DNA of 64,000 nt from Gymnothorax reevesii (Eukaryota > Chordata > Actinopteri > Anguilliformes > Muraenidae): contig CM056581.1 of assembly GCA_029721435.1 (NCBI GenBank), positions 71,534,712 through 71,598,711 of the forward strand. Direction: 5' to 3'. Of this stretch, positions 9,523 through 23,282 are shown piece after piece. A model generated the notes under the pieces. That model saw nothing but the letters and a program-made list of their open reading frames with translations. It was not told the origin of the DNA and ran no database searches. Position 1 is the first letter of the stretch. Every line of letters starts with the position of its first letter. Both the position numbers and the translations under genes were made by a program.

Positions 9523-11995
9523 AGAAGATAGAAGCCAATTCACTCCTATTTAGTCATACAGTGAAAATTCACTCATGTTTGTCACTTTCCCACTGATTTA
9601 CACACAGAATGAAAATTTTTGACATGCAGAAGTTAAAAAAAAGAAAGTTTTTAAAAAAGTGTATATCTTCACTACAGAGACTCATATTCACTTCCAATAG
9701 GCCATAAAAACACATTGGAAAAATGGATGGCATATATGCAGTGCAACAGTGATCTGAAGCATTTCCCAGGCCAGATACACGCAGAGATTCACATTCTGAG
9801 CTTAAAACCTCAAAGAAGCGTGTTTTCATGAAAGAGCGTATGGAGACAATATCAGCGCTCTAGCTCGCTTCCTTAAGAAGATAGCAGCCAATTCACTCCA
9901 ATTTAGTCATACAGTGAAAATTCACTCATGTTTGTCACTTTCCCACTGATTTACACACGGATTGAAACTTTTTGACAAGCAGAAATAAAAAAAAAAGAAA
10001 GTTTTTAAAAAAGTGCATATCTTCACTTCAGAGACTCATATTCACTTCCAATAGGCCATACAAGCAAATTGGACAAATTGCTGCCATATATGCAGTGCAC
10101 AGTGATCTGAAGCATTTCCCAGCCCAGATACACGAACAGATTCACTTTCTGAGCTTAAAACCTAGAAGAAGCGTGTTTTCATGAAAGAGCGTATGGAGAC
10201 AATATCAGCGCTCTCGCTCGCTTCCTTAAGAAGATAGCAGCCAATTCACTCCTATTTAGTCATACAGTGAAAATTCACTCATGTTTGTCACTTTCCCACT
10301 GATTTACACACAGAATGAAAATTTTTGACATGCAGAAGTTAAAAAAAAGAAAGTTTTTAAAAAAAGTGTATATCTTCACTTCAGAGACTAATATTCACTT
10401 CCAATAGGTCATACAAGCACATTGGAAAAATTGGTGGCATATATGCAGTGCAACAGAGATCTGAAGCATTTCCCAGGCCAGATACACGCAGAGATTCACA
10501 TTCTGAGCTTAAAACCTCAAAGAAGCGTGTTTTCATGAAAGAGCGTATGGAGACAATATCAGCGCTCTAGCTCGCTTCCCTAAGAAGATAGCAGCCAATT
10601 CACTCCTATTTAGTCATACAGTGAAAATTCACTCATGTTTGTCACTTTCCCACTGATTTACACACAGAATGAAAATTTTTGACATGCAGAAGTTAAAAAA
10701 AAGAAAGTTTTTAAAAAAGTGTATATCTTCACTACAGAGACTCATATTCACTTCCAATAGGCCATAAAAACACATTGGAAAAATGGATGGCATATATGCA
10801 GTGCAACAGTGATCTGAAGCATTTCCCAGGCCAGATACACGCAGAGATTCACATTCTGAGCTTAAAACCTCAAAGAAGCGTGTTTTCATGAAAGAGCGTA
10901 TGGAGACAATATCAGCGCTCTAGGTCGCTTCCTTAAGAAGATAGCAGCCAATTCACTCCTGTTTAGTCATACAGTGAAAATTCACTCATGTTTGTCACTT
11001 TCCCACTGATTTACACACAGAATGAAAATTTTTGACATGCAGAAGTTAAAAAAAAGAAAGTTTTTAAAAAAGTGTATATCTTCACTTCAGAGACTAATAT
11101 TCACTTCCAATAGGCCATACAAGCACATTGGAAAAATTGGTGGCATATATGCAGTGCAACAGAGATCTGAAGCATTTCCCAGGCCAGATACACGCAGAGA
11201 TTCACATTCTGAGCTTAAAACCTCAAAGAAGCGTGTTTTCATGAAAGAGCGTATGGAGACAATATCAGCGCTCTAGCTCGCTTCCCTAAGAAGATAGCAG
11301 CCAATTCACTCCTATTTAGTCATACAGTGAAAATTCACTCATGTTTGTCACTTTCCCACTGATTTACACACAGAATGAAAATTTTTGACATGCAGAAGTT
11401 GAAAAAAAGAAAGTTTTTAAAAAAAGTGTATATCTTCACTACAGAGACTCATATTCACTTCCAATAGGCCATAAAAACACATTGGAAAAATGGATGGCAT
11501 ATATGCAGTGCAACAGTGATCTGAAGCATTTCCCAGGCCAGATACACGCAGAGATTCACATTCTGAGCTTAAAACCTCAAAGAAGCGTGTTTTCATGAAA
11601 GAGCGTATGGAGACAATATCAGCGCTCTAGGTCGCTTCCTTAAGAAGATAGCAGCCAATTCACTCCTGTTTAGTCATACAGTGAAAATTCACTCATGTTT
11701 GTCACTTTCCCACTGATTTACACACAGAATGAAAATTTTTGACATGCAGAAGTTAAAAAAAAGAAAGTTTTTAAAAAAGTGTATATCTTCACTACAGAGA
11801 CTCATATTCACTTCCAATAGGCCATACAAGCACATTGGAAAAATTGGTGGCATATATGCAGTGCAACAAAGATCTGAAGCATTTCCCAGGCCAGATACAC
11901 GCAGAGATTCACATTCTGAGCTTAAAACCTCAAAGAAGCGTGTTTTCATGAAAGAGCGTATGGAGACAATATCAGCGCTCTAGCTCGCTTCCTTA
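9523..11995. repeat. Mixed block, monomers 28-34
   Basis: Starts: 9523 A, 9876 B (AGAAATAAA, tract lengthened), 10229 C (354 bp, AATAGGTC), 10583 A, 10936 C, 11289 A (354 bp, GTTGAAAAAAAG), 11643 A/C hybrid. From 10583 the order A-C-A-(A/C) is a short alternating run. The monomer at 11643 has the class A left half (TACAGAGACTCAT) joined to the class C right half (ACAAGCACATTGG), and so shows open frames on both strands at once. Confidence 0.9.
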
Positions 11996-14109
11996 AGAAG
12001 ATAGCAGCCAATTCACTCCTATTTAGTCATACAGTGAAAATTCACTCATGTTTGTCACTTTCCCACTGATTTACACACGATTGAAACTTTTTGACAAGCA
12101 GAAGTAAAAAAAAAGAAAGTTTTTAAAAAAGTGCATATCTTCACTTCAGAGACTCATATTCACTTCCAATAGGCCATACAAGCAAATTGGACAAATTGTT
12201 GCCATATATGCAGTGCACAGTGATCTGAAGCATTTCCCAGCCCAGATACACGAACAGATTCACTTTCTGAGCTTAAAACCTAGAAGAAGCGTGTTTTCAT
12301 GAAAGAGCGTATGGAGACAATATCAGCGCTCTAGCTCGCTTCCTTAAGAAGATAGCAGCCAATTCACTCCTATTTAGTCATACAGTGAAAATTCACTCAT
12401 GTTTGTCACTTTCCCACTGATTTACACACAGAATGAAAATTTTTGACATGCAGAAGTTAAAAAAAAGAAAGTTTTTAAAAAAGTGTATATCTTCACTTCA
12501 GAGACTAATATTCACTTCCAATAGGCCATACAAGCACATTGGAAAAATTGGTGGCATATATGCAGTGCAACAGAGATCTGAAGCATTTCCCAGGCCAGAT
12601 ACACGCAGAGATTCACATTCTGAGCTTAAAACCTCAAAGAAGCGTGTTTTCATGAAAGAGCGTATGGAGACAATATCAGCGCTCTTGCTCGCTTCCTTAA
12701 GAAGATAGCAGCCAATTCACTCCTATTTAGTCATACAGTGAAAATTCACTCATGTTTGTCACTTTCCCACTGATTTACACACGGATTGAAACTTTTTGAC
12801 AAGCAGAAGTAAAAAAAAAGAAAGTTTTTAAAAAAGTGCATATCTTCACTTCAGAGACTCATATTCACTTCCAATAGGCCATACAATCTAATTGGACAAA
12901 TTGCTGCCATATATGCAGTGCACAGTGATCTGAAGCATTTCCCAGCCCAGATACACGAACAGATTCACTTTCTGAGCTTAAAACCTAGAAGAAGCGTGTT
13001 TTCATGAAAGAGCGTATGGAGACAATATCAGCGCTCTAGCTCGCTTCCTTAAGAAGATAGCAGCCAATTCACTCCTATTTAGTCATACAGTGAAAATTCA
13101 CTCATGTTTGTCACTTTCCCACTGATTTACACACAGAATGAAAATTTTTGACATGCAGAAGTTAAAAAAAAGAAAGTTTTTAAAAAAGTGTATATCTTCA
13201 CTTCAGAGACTAATATTCACTTCCAATAGGCCATACAAGCACATTGGAAAAATTGGTGGCATATATGCAGTGCAACAGAGATCTGAAGCATTTCCCAGGC
13301 CAGATACACGCAGAGATTCACATTCTGAGCTTAAAACCTCAAAGAAGCGTGTTTTCATGAAAGAGCGTATGGAGACAATATCAGCGCTCTAGCTCGCTTC
13401 CTTAAGAAGATAGCAGCCAATTCACTCCTATTTAGTCATACAGTGAAAATTCACTCATGTTTGTCACTTTCCCACTGATTTACACACGGATTGAAACTTT
13501 TTGACAAGCAGAAGTAAAAAAAAAGAAAGTTTTTAAAAAAGTGCATATCTTCACTTCAGAGACTCATATTCACTTCCAATAGGCCATACAAGCTAATTGG
13601 ACAAATTGCTGCCATATATGCAGTGCACAGTGATCTGAAGCATTTCCCAGCCCAGATACAGGAACAGATTCACTTTCTGAGCTTAAAACCTAGAAGAAGC
13701 GTGTTTTCATGAAAGAGCGTATGGAGACAATATTAGCGCTCTAGCTCGCTTCCTTAAGAAGATAGCAGCCAATTCACTCCTATTTAGTCATACAGTGAAA
13801 ATTCACTCATGTTTGTCACTTTCCCACTGATTTACACACAGAATGAAAATTTTTGACATGCAGAAGTTAAAAAAAAGAAAGTTTTTAAAAAAGTGTATAT
13901 CTTCACTTCAGAGACTAATATTCACTTCCAATAGGCCATACAAGCACATTGGAAAAATTGGTGGCATATATGCAGTGCAACAGAGATCTGAAGCATTTCC
14001 CAGGCCAGATACACGCAGAGATTCACATTCTGAGCTTAAAACCTCAAAGAAGCGTGTTTTCATGAAAGAGCGTATGGAGACAATATCAGCGCTCTAGGTC
14101 GCTTCCTTA
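11996..14109. repeat. B-C dimer repeated three times (~705 bp unit)
   Basis: Starts: 11996 B (351 bp, one G lost in CACGATTG), 12347 C, 12700 B (ACAATCTAATTGG), 13052 C, 13405 B (ACAAGCTAATTGG), 13757 C. This is a simple two-monomer higher-order repeat. The B copies at 12700 and 13405 share a T before AATTGG that the one at 11996 lacks. The C at 12347 reads CTCTTGCTC where others have the TAG stop, which lengthens an incidental frame to 91 codons. Confidence 0.92.
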
Positions 14110-16580
14110 AGAAGATAGCAGCCAATTCATTCCTATTTAGTCATACAGTGAAAATTCACTCATGTTTGTCACTTTCCCACTGATTTACACACAGAATGAA
14201 AATTTTTGACATGCAGAAGTTAAAAAAAAGAAAGTTTTTAAAAAAGTGTATATCTTCACTTCAGAGACTAATATTCACTTCCAATAGGCCATAAAAACAC
14301 ATTGGAAAAATGGATGGCATATATGCAGTGCAACAGAGATCTGAAGCATTTCCCAGGCCAGATACACGCAGAGATTCACATTCTGAGCTTAAAACCTCAA
14401 AGAAGCGTGTTTTCATGAAAGAGCGTATGGAGACAATATCAGCGCTCTAGGTCGCTTCCTTAAGAAGATAGCAGCCAATTCACTCCTATTTAGTCATACA
14501 GTGAAAATTCACTCATGTTTGTCACTTTCCCACTGATTTACACACAGAATGAAAATTTTTGACATGCAGAAGTTAAAAAAAAGAAAGTTTTTAAAAAAGG
14601 GTATATCTTCACTACAGAGACTCATATTCACTTCCAATAGGCCATAAAAACACATTGGAAAAATGGATGGCATATATGCAGTGCAACAGTGATCTGAAGC
14701 ATTTCCCAGGCCAGATACACGCAGAGATTCACATTCTGAGCTTAAAACCTCAAAGAAGCGTGTTTTCATGAAAGAGCGTATGGAGACAATATCAGCGCTC
14801 TAGCTCGCTTCCTTAAGAAGATAGCAGCCAATTCACTCCTATTTAGTCATACAGTGAAAATTCACTCATGTTTGTCACTTTCCCACTGATTTACACACGG
14901 ATTGAAACTTTTTGACAAGCAGAAGTAAAAAAAAAGAAAGTTTTTAAAAAAGTGCATATCTTCACTTCAGAGACTCATATTCACTTCCAATAGGCCATAC
15001 AAGCAAATTGGACAAATTGCTGCCATATATGCAGTGCACAGTGATCTGAAGCATTTCCCAGCCCAGATACACGAACAGATTCACTTTCTGAGCTTAAAAC
15101 CTAGAAGAAGCGTGTTTAAATGAAAGAGCGTATGGAGACAATATCAGCGCTCTAGCTCGCTTCCTTAAGAAGATAGCAGCCAATTCACTCCTATTTAGTC
15201 ATACAGTGAAAATTCACTCATGTTTGTCACTTTCCCACTGATTTACACACAGAATGAAAATTTTTGACATGCAGAAGTTAAAAAAAAGAAAGTTTTTAAA
15301 AAAGTGTATATCTTCACTTCAGAGACTAATATTCACTTCCAATAGGCCATACAAGCACATTGGAAAAATTGGTGGCATATATGCAGTGCAACAGAGATCT
15401 GAAGCATTTCCCAGGCCAGATACACGCAGAGATTCACATTCTGAGCTTAAAACCTCAAAGAAGCGTGTTTTAATGAAAGAGCGTATGGAGACAATATCAG
15501 CTCTCTAGCTCGCTTCCCTAAGAAGATAGAAGCCAATTCACTCCTATTTAGTCATACAGTGAAAATTCACTCATGTTTGTCACTTTCCCACTGATTTACA
15601 CACAGAATGAAAATTTTTGACATGCAGAAGTTAAAAAAAAGAAAGTTTTTAAAAAAGTGTATATCTTCACTACAGAGACTCATATTCACTTCCAATAGGC
15701 CATAAAAGCACATTGGAAAAATGGATGGCATATATGCAGTGCAACAGTGATCTGAAGCATTTCCCAGGCCAGATACACGCAGAGATTCACATTCTGAGCT
15801 TAAAACCTCAAAGAAGCGTGTTTTCATGAAAGAGCGTATGGAGACAATATCAGCGCTCTAGCTCGCTTCCTTAAGAAGATAGAAGCCAATTCACTCCTAT
15901 TTAGTCATACAGTGAAAATTCACTCATGTTTGTCACTTTCCCACTGATTTACACACAGAATGAAAATTTTTGACACGCAGAAGTTAAAAATAAAAAAAGT
16001 TTTTAAAAAAGTGTATATCTTCACTACAGAGACTCATATTCACTTCCAATAGGCCATAAAAACACATTGGAAAAATGGATGGCATATATGCAGTGCAACA
16101 GTGATCTGAAGCATTTCCCAGGCCAGATACACGCAGAGATTCACATTCTGAGCTTAAAACCTCAAAGAAGCGTGTTTTCATGAAAGAGCGTATGGAGACA
16201 ATATCAGCGCTCTAGCTCGCTTCCTTAAGAAGATAGCAGCCAATTCACTCCTATTTAGTCATACAGTGAAAATTCACTCATGTTTGTCACTTTCCCACTG
16301 ATTTACACACAGAATGAAAATTTTTGACATGCAGAAGTTAAAAAAAAGAAAGTTTTTAAAAAAGTGTATATCTTCACTTCAGAGACTAATATTCACTTCC
16401 AATAGGCCATACAAGCACATTGGAAAAATTGGTGGCATATATGCAGTGCAACAGAGATCTGAAGCATTTCCCAGGCCAGATACACGCAGAGATTCACATT
16501 CTGAGCTTAAAACCTCAAAGAAGCGTGTTTTCATGAAAGAGCGTATGGAGACAATATCAGCGCTCTAGCTCGCTTCCCAA
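14110..16580. repeat. Transitional block, monomers 41-47
   Basis: Starts: 14110 C/A/C mosaic, 14463 A, 14816 B (GTGTTTAAATG), 15168 C (TTTTAATGAA, GCTCTCTAG), 15521 A, 15874 A (GACACGCAG, tract 354-bp form), 16228 C. The mosaic at 14110 has the class C TTCAGAGACTAAT, then the class A ATAAAAACACATTGG, then the class C CAACAGAGATC. It looks like the reciprocal of the A/C hybrid at 11643 plus a second switch. Confidence 0.9.
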
Positions 16581-18695
16581 AGAAGATAGAAGCCAATTCA
16601 CTCCTATTTAGTCAAACAGTGAAAATTCACTCATGTTTGTCACTTTCCCACTGATTTACACACGGATTGAAACTTTTTGACAAGCAGAAGTAAAAAAAAA
16701 GAAAGTTTTTAAAAAAGTGCAGATCTTCACTTCAGAGACTCATATTCACTTCCAATAGGCCATACAAGCAAATTGGACAAATTGCTGCCATATATGGAGT
16801 GCACAGTGATCTGAAGCATTTCCCAGCCCAGATACACGAACAGATTCACTTTCTGAGCTTAAAACCTAGAAGAAGCGTGTTTTCATGAAAGAGCGTATGG
16901 AGACAATATCAGCGCTCTAGCTCGCTTCCTTAAGAAGATAGCAGCCAATTCACTCCTATTTAGTCATACAGTGAAAATTCACTCATGTTTGTCACTTTCC
17001 CACTGATGTACACACAGAATGAAAATTTTTTACATGCAGAAGTTAAAAAAAAGAAAGTTTTTAAAAAAGTGTATATCTTCACTTCAGAGACTAATATTCA
17101 CTTCCAATAGGCCATACAAGCACATTGGAAAAATTGCTGGCATATATGCAGTGCAACAGAGATCTGAAGCATTTCCCAGGCCAGATACACGCAGAGATTC
17201 ACATTCTGAGCTTAAAACCTCAAAGAAGCGTGTTTTCATGAAAGAGCGTATGGAGACAATATCAGCGCTCTAGCTCGCTTCCCTAAGAAGATAGCAGCCA
17301 ATTCACTCCTATTTAGTCATACAGTGAAAATTCACTCATGTTTGTCACTTTCCCACTGATTTACACACAGAATGAAAATTTTTGACATGCAGAAGTTAAA
17401 AAAAAGAAAGTTTTTAAAAGGTGTATATCTTCACTACAGAGACTCATATTCATTTCCAATAGGCCATAAAAACACATTGGAAAAATGGATGGCATATATG
17501 CAGTGCAACAGTGATCTGAAGCATTTCCCAGGCCAGATACACGCAGAGATTCACATTCTGAGCTTAAAACCTCAAAGTAGCGTGTTTTCATGAAAGAGCG
17601 TATGGAGACAATATCAGCGCTCTAGGTCGCTTCCTTAAGATGATAGCAGCCAATTCACTCCTATTTAGTCATACAGTGAAAATTCACTCATGTTTGTCAC
17701 TTTCCCACTGATTTACACACAGAATGAAAATTTTTGACATGCAGAAGTTAAAAAAAAGAAAGTTTTTAAAAAAGTGTATATCTTCACTACAGAGACTCAT
17801 ATTCACTTCCAATAGGCCATAAAAACACATTGGAAAAATGGATGGCATATATGCAGTGCAACAGTGATCTGAAGCATTTCCCAGGCCAGATACACGCAGA
17901 GATTCACATTCTGAGCTTAAAACCTCAAAGTAGCGTGTTTTTATGAAAGAGCGTATGGAGACAATATCAGCGCTCTAGCTCGCTTCCTTAATAAGATAGC
18001 TGCCAATTCACTCCTATTTAGTCATACAGTGAAAATTCACTCATGTTTGTCACTTTCCCACTGATTTACACACGGATTGAAACTTTTTGACAAGCAGAAG
18101 TAAAAAAAAAGAAAGTTTTTAAAAAAGTGCATATCTTCACTTCAGAGACTCATATTCACTTCCAATAGGCCATACAAGCAAATTGGACAAATTGCTGCCA
18201 TATATGCAGTGCACAGTGATCTGAAGCATTTCCCAGCCCAGATACACGAACAGATTCACTTTCTGAGCTTAAAACCTAGAAGAAGCGTGTTTTCATGAAA
18301 GAGCGTATGGAGACAATATCAGCGCTCTAGCTCGCTTCCTTAAGAAGATAGCAGCCAATTCACTCCTATTTAGTCATACAGTGAAAATTCACTCATGTTT
18401 GTCACTTTCCCACTGATTTACACACAGAATGAAAATTTTTGACATGCAGAAGTTAAAAAAAAGAAAGTTTTTAAAAAAGTGTATATCTTCACTTCAGAGA
18501 CTAATATTCACTTCCAATAGGCCATACAAGCACATTGGAAAAATTGGTGGCATATATGCAGTGCAACAGAGATCTGAAGCATTTCCCAGGCCAGATACAC
18601 GCAGAGATTCACATTCTGAGCTTAAAACCTCAAAGAAGCGTGTTTTCATGAAAGAGCGTATGGAGACAATATCAGCGCTCTAGCTCGCTTCCCTA
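16581..18695. repeat. HOR-II, short early relative (6 monomers)
   Basis: Starts: 16581 B'-like (TCAAACAG, TGGAGTG, but without TACAAAC and ATTACTGCC), 16933 C (GATGTACACAC), 17286 A (AAAGTAGCG, one base short), 17638 A (AAAGTAGCG), 17991 B (ATAGCTGCC), 18343 C. The order B'-C-A-A-B-C and its markers match the start of the longer HOR-II copies downstream, with two instead of three AAAGTAGCG monomers. I infer an ancestral or partly deleted form. Confidence 0.82.
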
Positions 18696-19401
18696 AGAAG
18701 ATAGCAGCCAATTCACTCCTATTTAGTCATACAGTGAAAATTCACTCATGTTTGTCACTTTCCCACTGATTTACACACAGAATGAAAATTTTTGACATGC
18801 AGAAGTTAAAAAAAAGAAAGTTTTTAAAAAAGTGTATTTCTTCACTTCAGAGACTAATATTCACTTCCAATAGGCCATACAAGCACATTGGAAAAATTGG
18901 TGGCATATATGCAGTGCAAAAGAGATCTGAAGCGTTTCCCAGGCCAGATACACGCAGAGATTCACATTCTGAGCTTAAAACCTCAAAGAAGCGTGTTTTC
19001 ATGAAAGAGCGTATGGAGACAAAATCAGCGCTCTAGCTCGCTTCCCTAAGAAGATAGAAGCCAATTCACTCCTATTTAGTCATACAGTGAAAATTCACTC
19101 ATGTTTGTCACTTTCCCACTGATTTACACACAGAATGAAAATTTTTGACATGCAGAAGTTAAAAAAAAGAAAGTTTTTAAAAAAGTGTATATCTTCACTA
19201 CAGAGACTCATATTCACTTCCAATAGGCTATAAAAACACATTGGAAAAATGGATGGCATATATGCAGTGCAACAGTGATCTGAAGCATTTCCCAGGCCAG
19301 ATACACGCAGAGATTCACATTCTGAGCTTAAAACCTCAAAGAAGCGTGTTTTCATGAAAGAGCGTATGGAGACAATATCAGCGCTCTAGCTCGCTTCCCT
19401 A
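18696..19401. repeat. C-A pair with long-range duplicate
   Basis: Starts: 18696 C (CAAAAGAGATC, GAAGCGTTTCCC) and 19049 A (AATAGGCTATAAAAAC). The same two private marker sets recur in the same order at 36333 and 36686, an offset of 17,637 bp, showing that the pair was copied over a long distance or separated by later insertion. The C copy here also has GTATTTCTTC and GACAAAATC, which the downstream copy lacks. Confidence 0.88.
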
Positions 19402-22400
19402 AGAAGATAGAAGCCAATTCACTCCTATTTAGTCAAACAGTGAAAATTCACTCATGTTTGTCACTTTCCCACTGATTTACAAACGGATTGAAACTTTTTG
19501 ACAAGCAGAAGTAAAAAAAAAGAAAGTTTTTAAAAAAGTGCATATCTTCACTTCAGAGACTCATATTCACTTCCAATAGGCCATACAAGCAAATTGGACA
19601 AATTACTGCCATATATGGAGTGCACAGTGATCTGAAGCATTTCCCAGCCCAGATACACGAACAGATTCACTTTCTGAGCTTAAAACCTAGAAGAAGCGTG
19701 TTTTCATGAAAGAGCGTATGGAGACAATATCAGCGCTCTAGCTCGCTTCCTTAAGAAGATAGCAGCCAATTCACTCCTATTTAGTCATACAGTGAAAATT
19801 CACTCATGTTTGTCACTTTCCCACTGATGTACACACAGAATGAAAATTTTTGACATGCAGAAGTTAAAAAAAAAAAAGTTTTTAAAAAAGTGTATATCTT
19901 CACTTCAGAGACTAATATTCACTTCCAATAGGCCATACAAGCACATTGGAAAAATTGGTGGCATATATGCAGTGCAACAGAGATCTGAAGCATTTCCCAG
20001 GCCAGATACACGCAGAGATTCACATTCTGAGCTTAAAACCTCAAAGAAGCGTGTTTTCATGAAAGAGCGTATGGAGACAATATCAGCGCTCTAGCTCGCT
20101 TCCCTCAGAAGATAGCAGCCAATTCACTCCTATTTAGTCATACAGTGAAAATTCACTCATGTTTGTCACTTTCCCACTGATTTACACACAGAATGAAAAT
20201 TTTTGACATGCAGAAGTTAAAAAAAAGAAAGTTTTTAAAAAAGTGTATATCTTCACTACAGAGACTCATATTCACTTCCAATAGGCCATAAAAACACATT
20301 GGAAAAATGGATGGCATATATGCAGTGCAACAGTGATCTGAAGCATTTCCCAGGCCAGATACACGCAGAGATTCACATTCTGAGCTTAAAACCTCAAAGT
20401 AGCGTGTTTTCATGAAAGAGCGTATGGAGACAATATCAGCGCTCTAGGTCGCTTCCTTAAGAAGATAGCAGCCAATTCACTCCTATTTAGTCATACAGTG
20501 AAAATTCACTCATGTTTGTCACTTTCCCACTGATTTACACACAGAATGAAAATTTTTGACATGCAGAAGTTAAAAAAAAGAAAGTTTTTAAAAAAGTGTA
20601 TATCTTCACTACAGAGACTCATATTCACTTCCAATAGGCCATAAAAACACATTGGAAAAATGGATGGCATATATGCAGTGCAACAGTGATCTGAAGCATT
20701 TCCCAGGCCAGATACACGCAGAGATTCACATTCTGAGCTTAAAACCTCAAAGTAGCGTGTTTTCATGAAAGAGCGTATGGAGACAATATCAGCGCTCTAG
20801 GTCGCTTCCTTAAGAAGATAGCAGCCAATTCACTCCTATTTAGTCATACAGTGAAAATTCACTCATGTTTGTCACTTTCCCACTGATTTACACACAGAAT
20901 GAAAATTTTTGACATGCAGAAGTTAAAAAAAAGAAAGTTTTTAAAAAAGTGTATATCTTCACTACAGAGACTCATATTCACTTCCAATAGGCCATAAAAA
21001 CACATTGGAAAAATGGATGGCATATATGCAGTGCAACAGTGATCTGAAGCATTTCCCAGGCCAGATACACGCAGAGATTCACATTCTGAGTTTAAAACCT
21101 CAAAGTAGCGTGTTTTCATGAAAGAGCGTATGGAGACAATATCAGCGCTCTAGCTCGCTTCCTTAATAAGATAGCTGCCAATTCACTCCTATTTAGTCAT
21201 ACAGTGAAAATTCACTCATGTTTGTCACTTTCCCACTGATTTACACACGGATTGAAACTTTTTGACAAGCAGAAGTAAAAAAAAAGAAAGTTTTTAAAAA
21301 AGTGCATATCTTCACTTCAGAGACTCATATTCACTTCCAATAGGCCATACAAGCAAATTGGACAAATTGCTGCCATATATGCAGTGCACAGTGATCTGAA
21401 GCATTTCCCAGCCCAGATACACGAACAGATTCACTTTCTGAGCTTAAAACCTAGAAGAAGCGTGTTTTCATGAAAGAGCGTATGGAGACAATATCAGCGC
21501 TCTAGCTCGCTTCCTTAAGAAGATAGCAGCCAATTCACTCCTATTTAGTCATACAGTGAAAATTCACTCATGTTTGTCACTTTCCCACTGATTTACACAC
21601 AGAATGAAAATTTTTGACATGCAGAAGTTAAAAAAAGAAAGTTTTTAAAAAAGTGTATATTTTCACTTCAGAGACTAATATTCACTTCCAATAGGCCATA
21701 CAAGCACATTGGAAAAATTGGTGGCATATATGCAGTGCAACAGAGATCTGAAGCATTTCCCAGGCCAGATACACGCAGAGATTCACATTCTGAGCTTAAA
21801 ACCTCAAAGAAGCGTGTTTTCATGAAAGAGCGTATGGAGACAATATCAGCGCTCTAGCTCGCTTCCCTAAGAAGATAGCAGCCAATTCACTCCTATTTAG
21901 TCATACAGTGAAAATTCACTCATGTTTGTCACTTTCCCACTGATTTACACACAGAATGAAAATTTTTGACATGCAGAAGTTAAAAAAAAGAAAGTTTTTA
22001 AAAAAGTGTATATCTTCACTACAGAGACTCATATTCACTTCCAATAGGCCATAAAAACACATTGGAAAAATGGATGGCATATATGCAGTGCCACAGTGAT
22101 CTGAAGCATTTCCCAGGCCAGATACACGCAGAGATTCACATTCTGAGCTTAAAACCTCAAAGAAGCGTGTTTTCATGAAAGAGCGTATGGAGACAATATC
22201 AGCGCTCTAGCTCGCTTCCTGAAGAAGATAGAAGCCAATTCACTCCTATTTAGTCATACAGTGAAAATTCACTCATGTTTGTCACTTTCCCACTGATTTA
22301 CACACAGAATGAAAATTTTTGACATGCAGAAGTTAAAAAAAAGAAAGTTTTTAAAAAAGTGTATATCTTCACTACAGAGACTCATATTCACTTCCAATAG

Positions 22401-23282
22401 GCCATAAAAACACATTGGAAAAATGGATGGCATATATGCAGTGCCACAGTGATCTGAAGCATTTCCCAGGCCAGATACACGCAGAGATTCACATTCTGAG
22501 CTTAAAACCTCAAAGAAGCGTGTTTTCATGAAAGAGCGTATGGAGACAATATCAGCGCTCTAGCTCGCTTCCTTAAGAAGATAGAAGCCAATTCACTCCT
22601 ATTTAGTCATACAGTGAAAATTCACTCATGTTTGTCACTTTCCCACTGATTTACACACAGAATGAAAATTTTTGACACGCAGAAGTTAAAAAAAAAAAAA
22701 GTTTTTAAAAAAGTGTATATCTTCACTACAGAGACTCATATTCACTTCCAATAGGCCATAAAAACACATTGGAAAAATGGATGGCATATATGCAGTGCAA
22801 CAGTGATCTGAAGCATTTCCCAGGCCAGATACACGCAGAGATTCACATTCTGAGCTTAAAACCTCAAAGAAGCGTGTTTTCATGAAAGAGCGTATGGAGA
22901 CAATATCAGCGCTCTAGCTCGCTTCCTTAAGAAGATAGCAGCCAATTCACTCCTATTTAGTCATACAGTGAAAATTCACTCATGTTTGTCACTTTCCCAC
23001 TGATTTACACACAGAATGAAAATTTTTGACATGCAGAAGTTAAAAAAAAGAAAGTTTTTAAAAAAGTGTATATCTTCACTTCAGAGACTAATATTCACTT
23101 CCAATAGGCCATACAAGCACATTGGAAAAATTGGTGGCATATATGCAGTGCAACAGAGATCTGAAGCATTTCCCAGGCCAGATACACGCAGAGATTCACA
23201 TTCTGAGCTTAAAACCTCAAAGAAGCGTGTTTTCATGAAAGAGCGTATGGAGACAATATCAGCGCTCTAGCTCGCTTCCCTA
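19402..23282. repeat. HOR-II copy 1, 11 monomers, 3,881 bp
   Basis: Starts: 19402 B', 19754 C (GATGTACACAC, AAAAAAAAAAAAG tract), 20107 A, 20460 A, 20813 A (three AAAGTAGCG copies, the last with GAGTTTAAAAC), 21166 B (ATAGCTGCC), 21518 C (GTATATTTTCAC, short tract), 21870 A and 22223 A (GTGCCACAG), 22576 A (GACACGCAG, 354 bp), 22930 C. The next copy repeats the first eight to nine monomers at an offset of 3,880-3,881 bp. Confidence 0.94.

Noticed and set aside
12433..12708. 91-codon frame as a distinct, longer gene
   Set aside because: It is the ordinary class C frame extended by one substitution (CTCTAG to CTCTTG) until the next stop.
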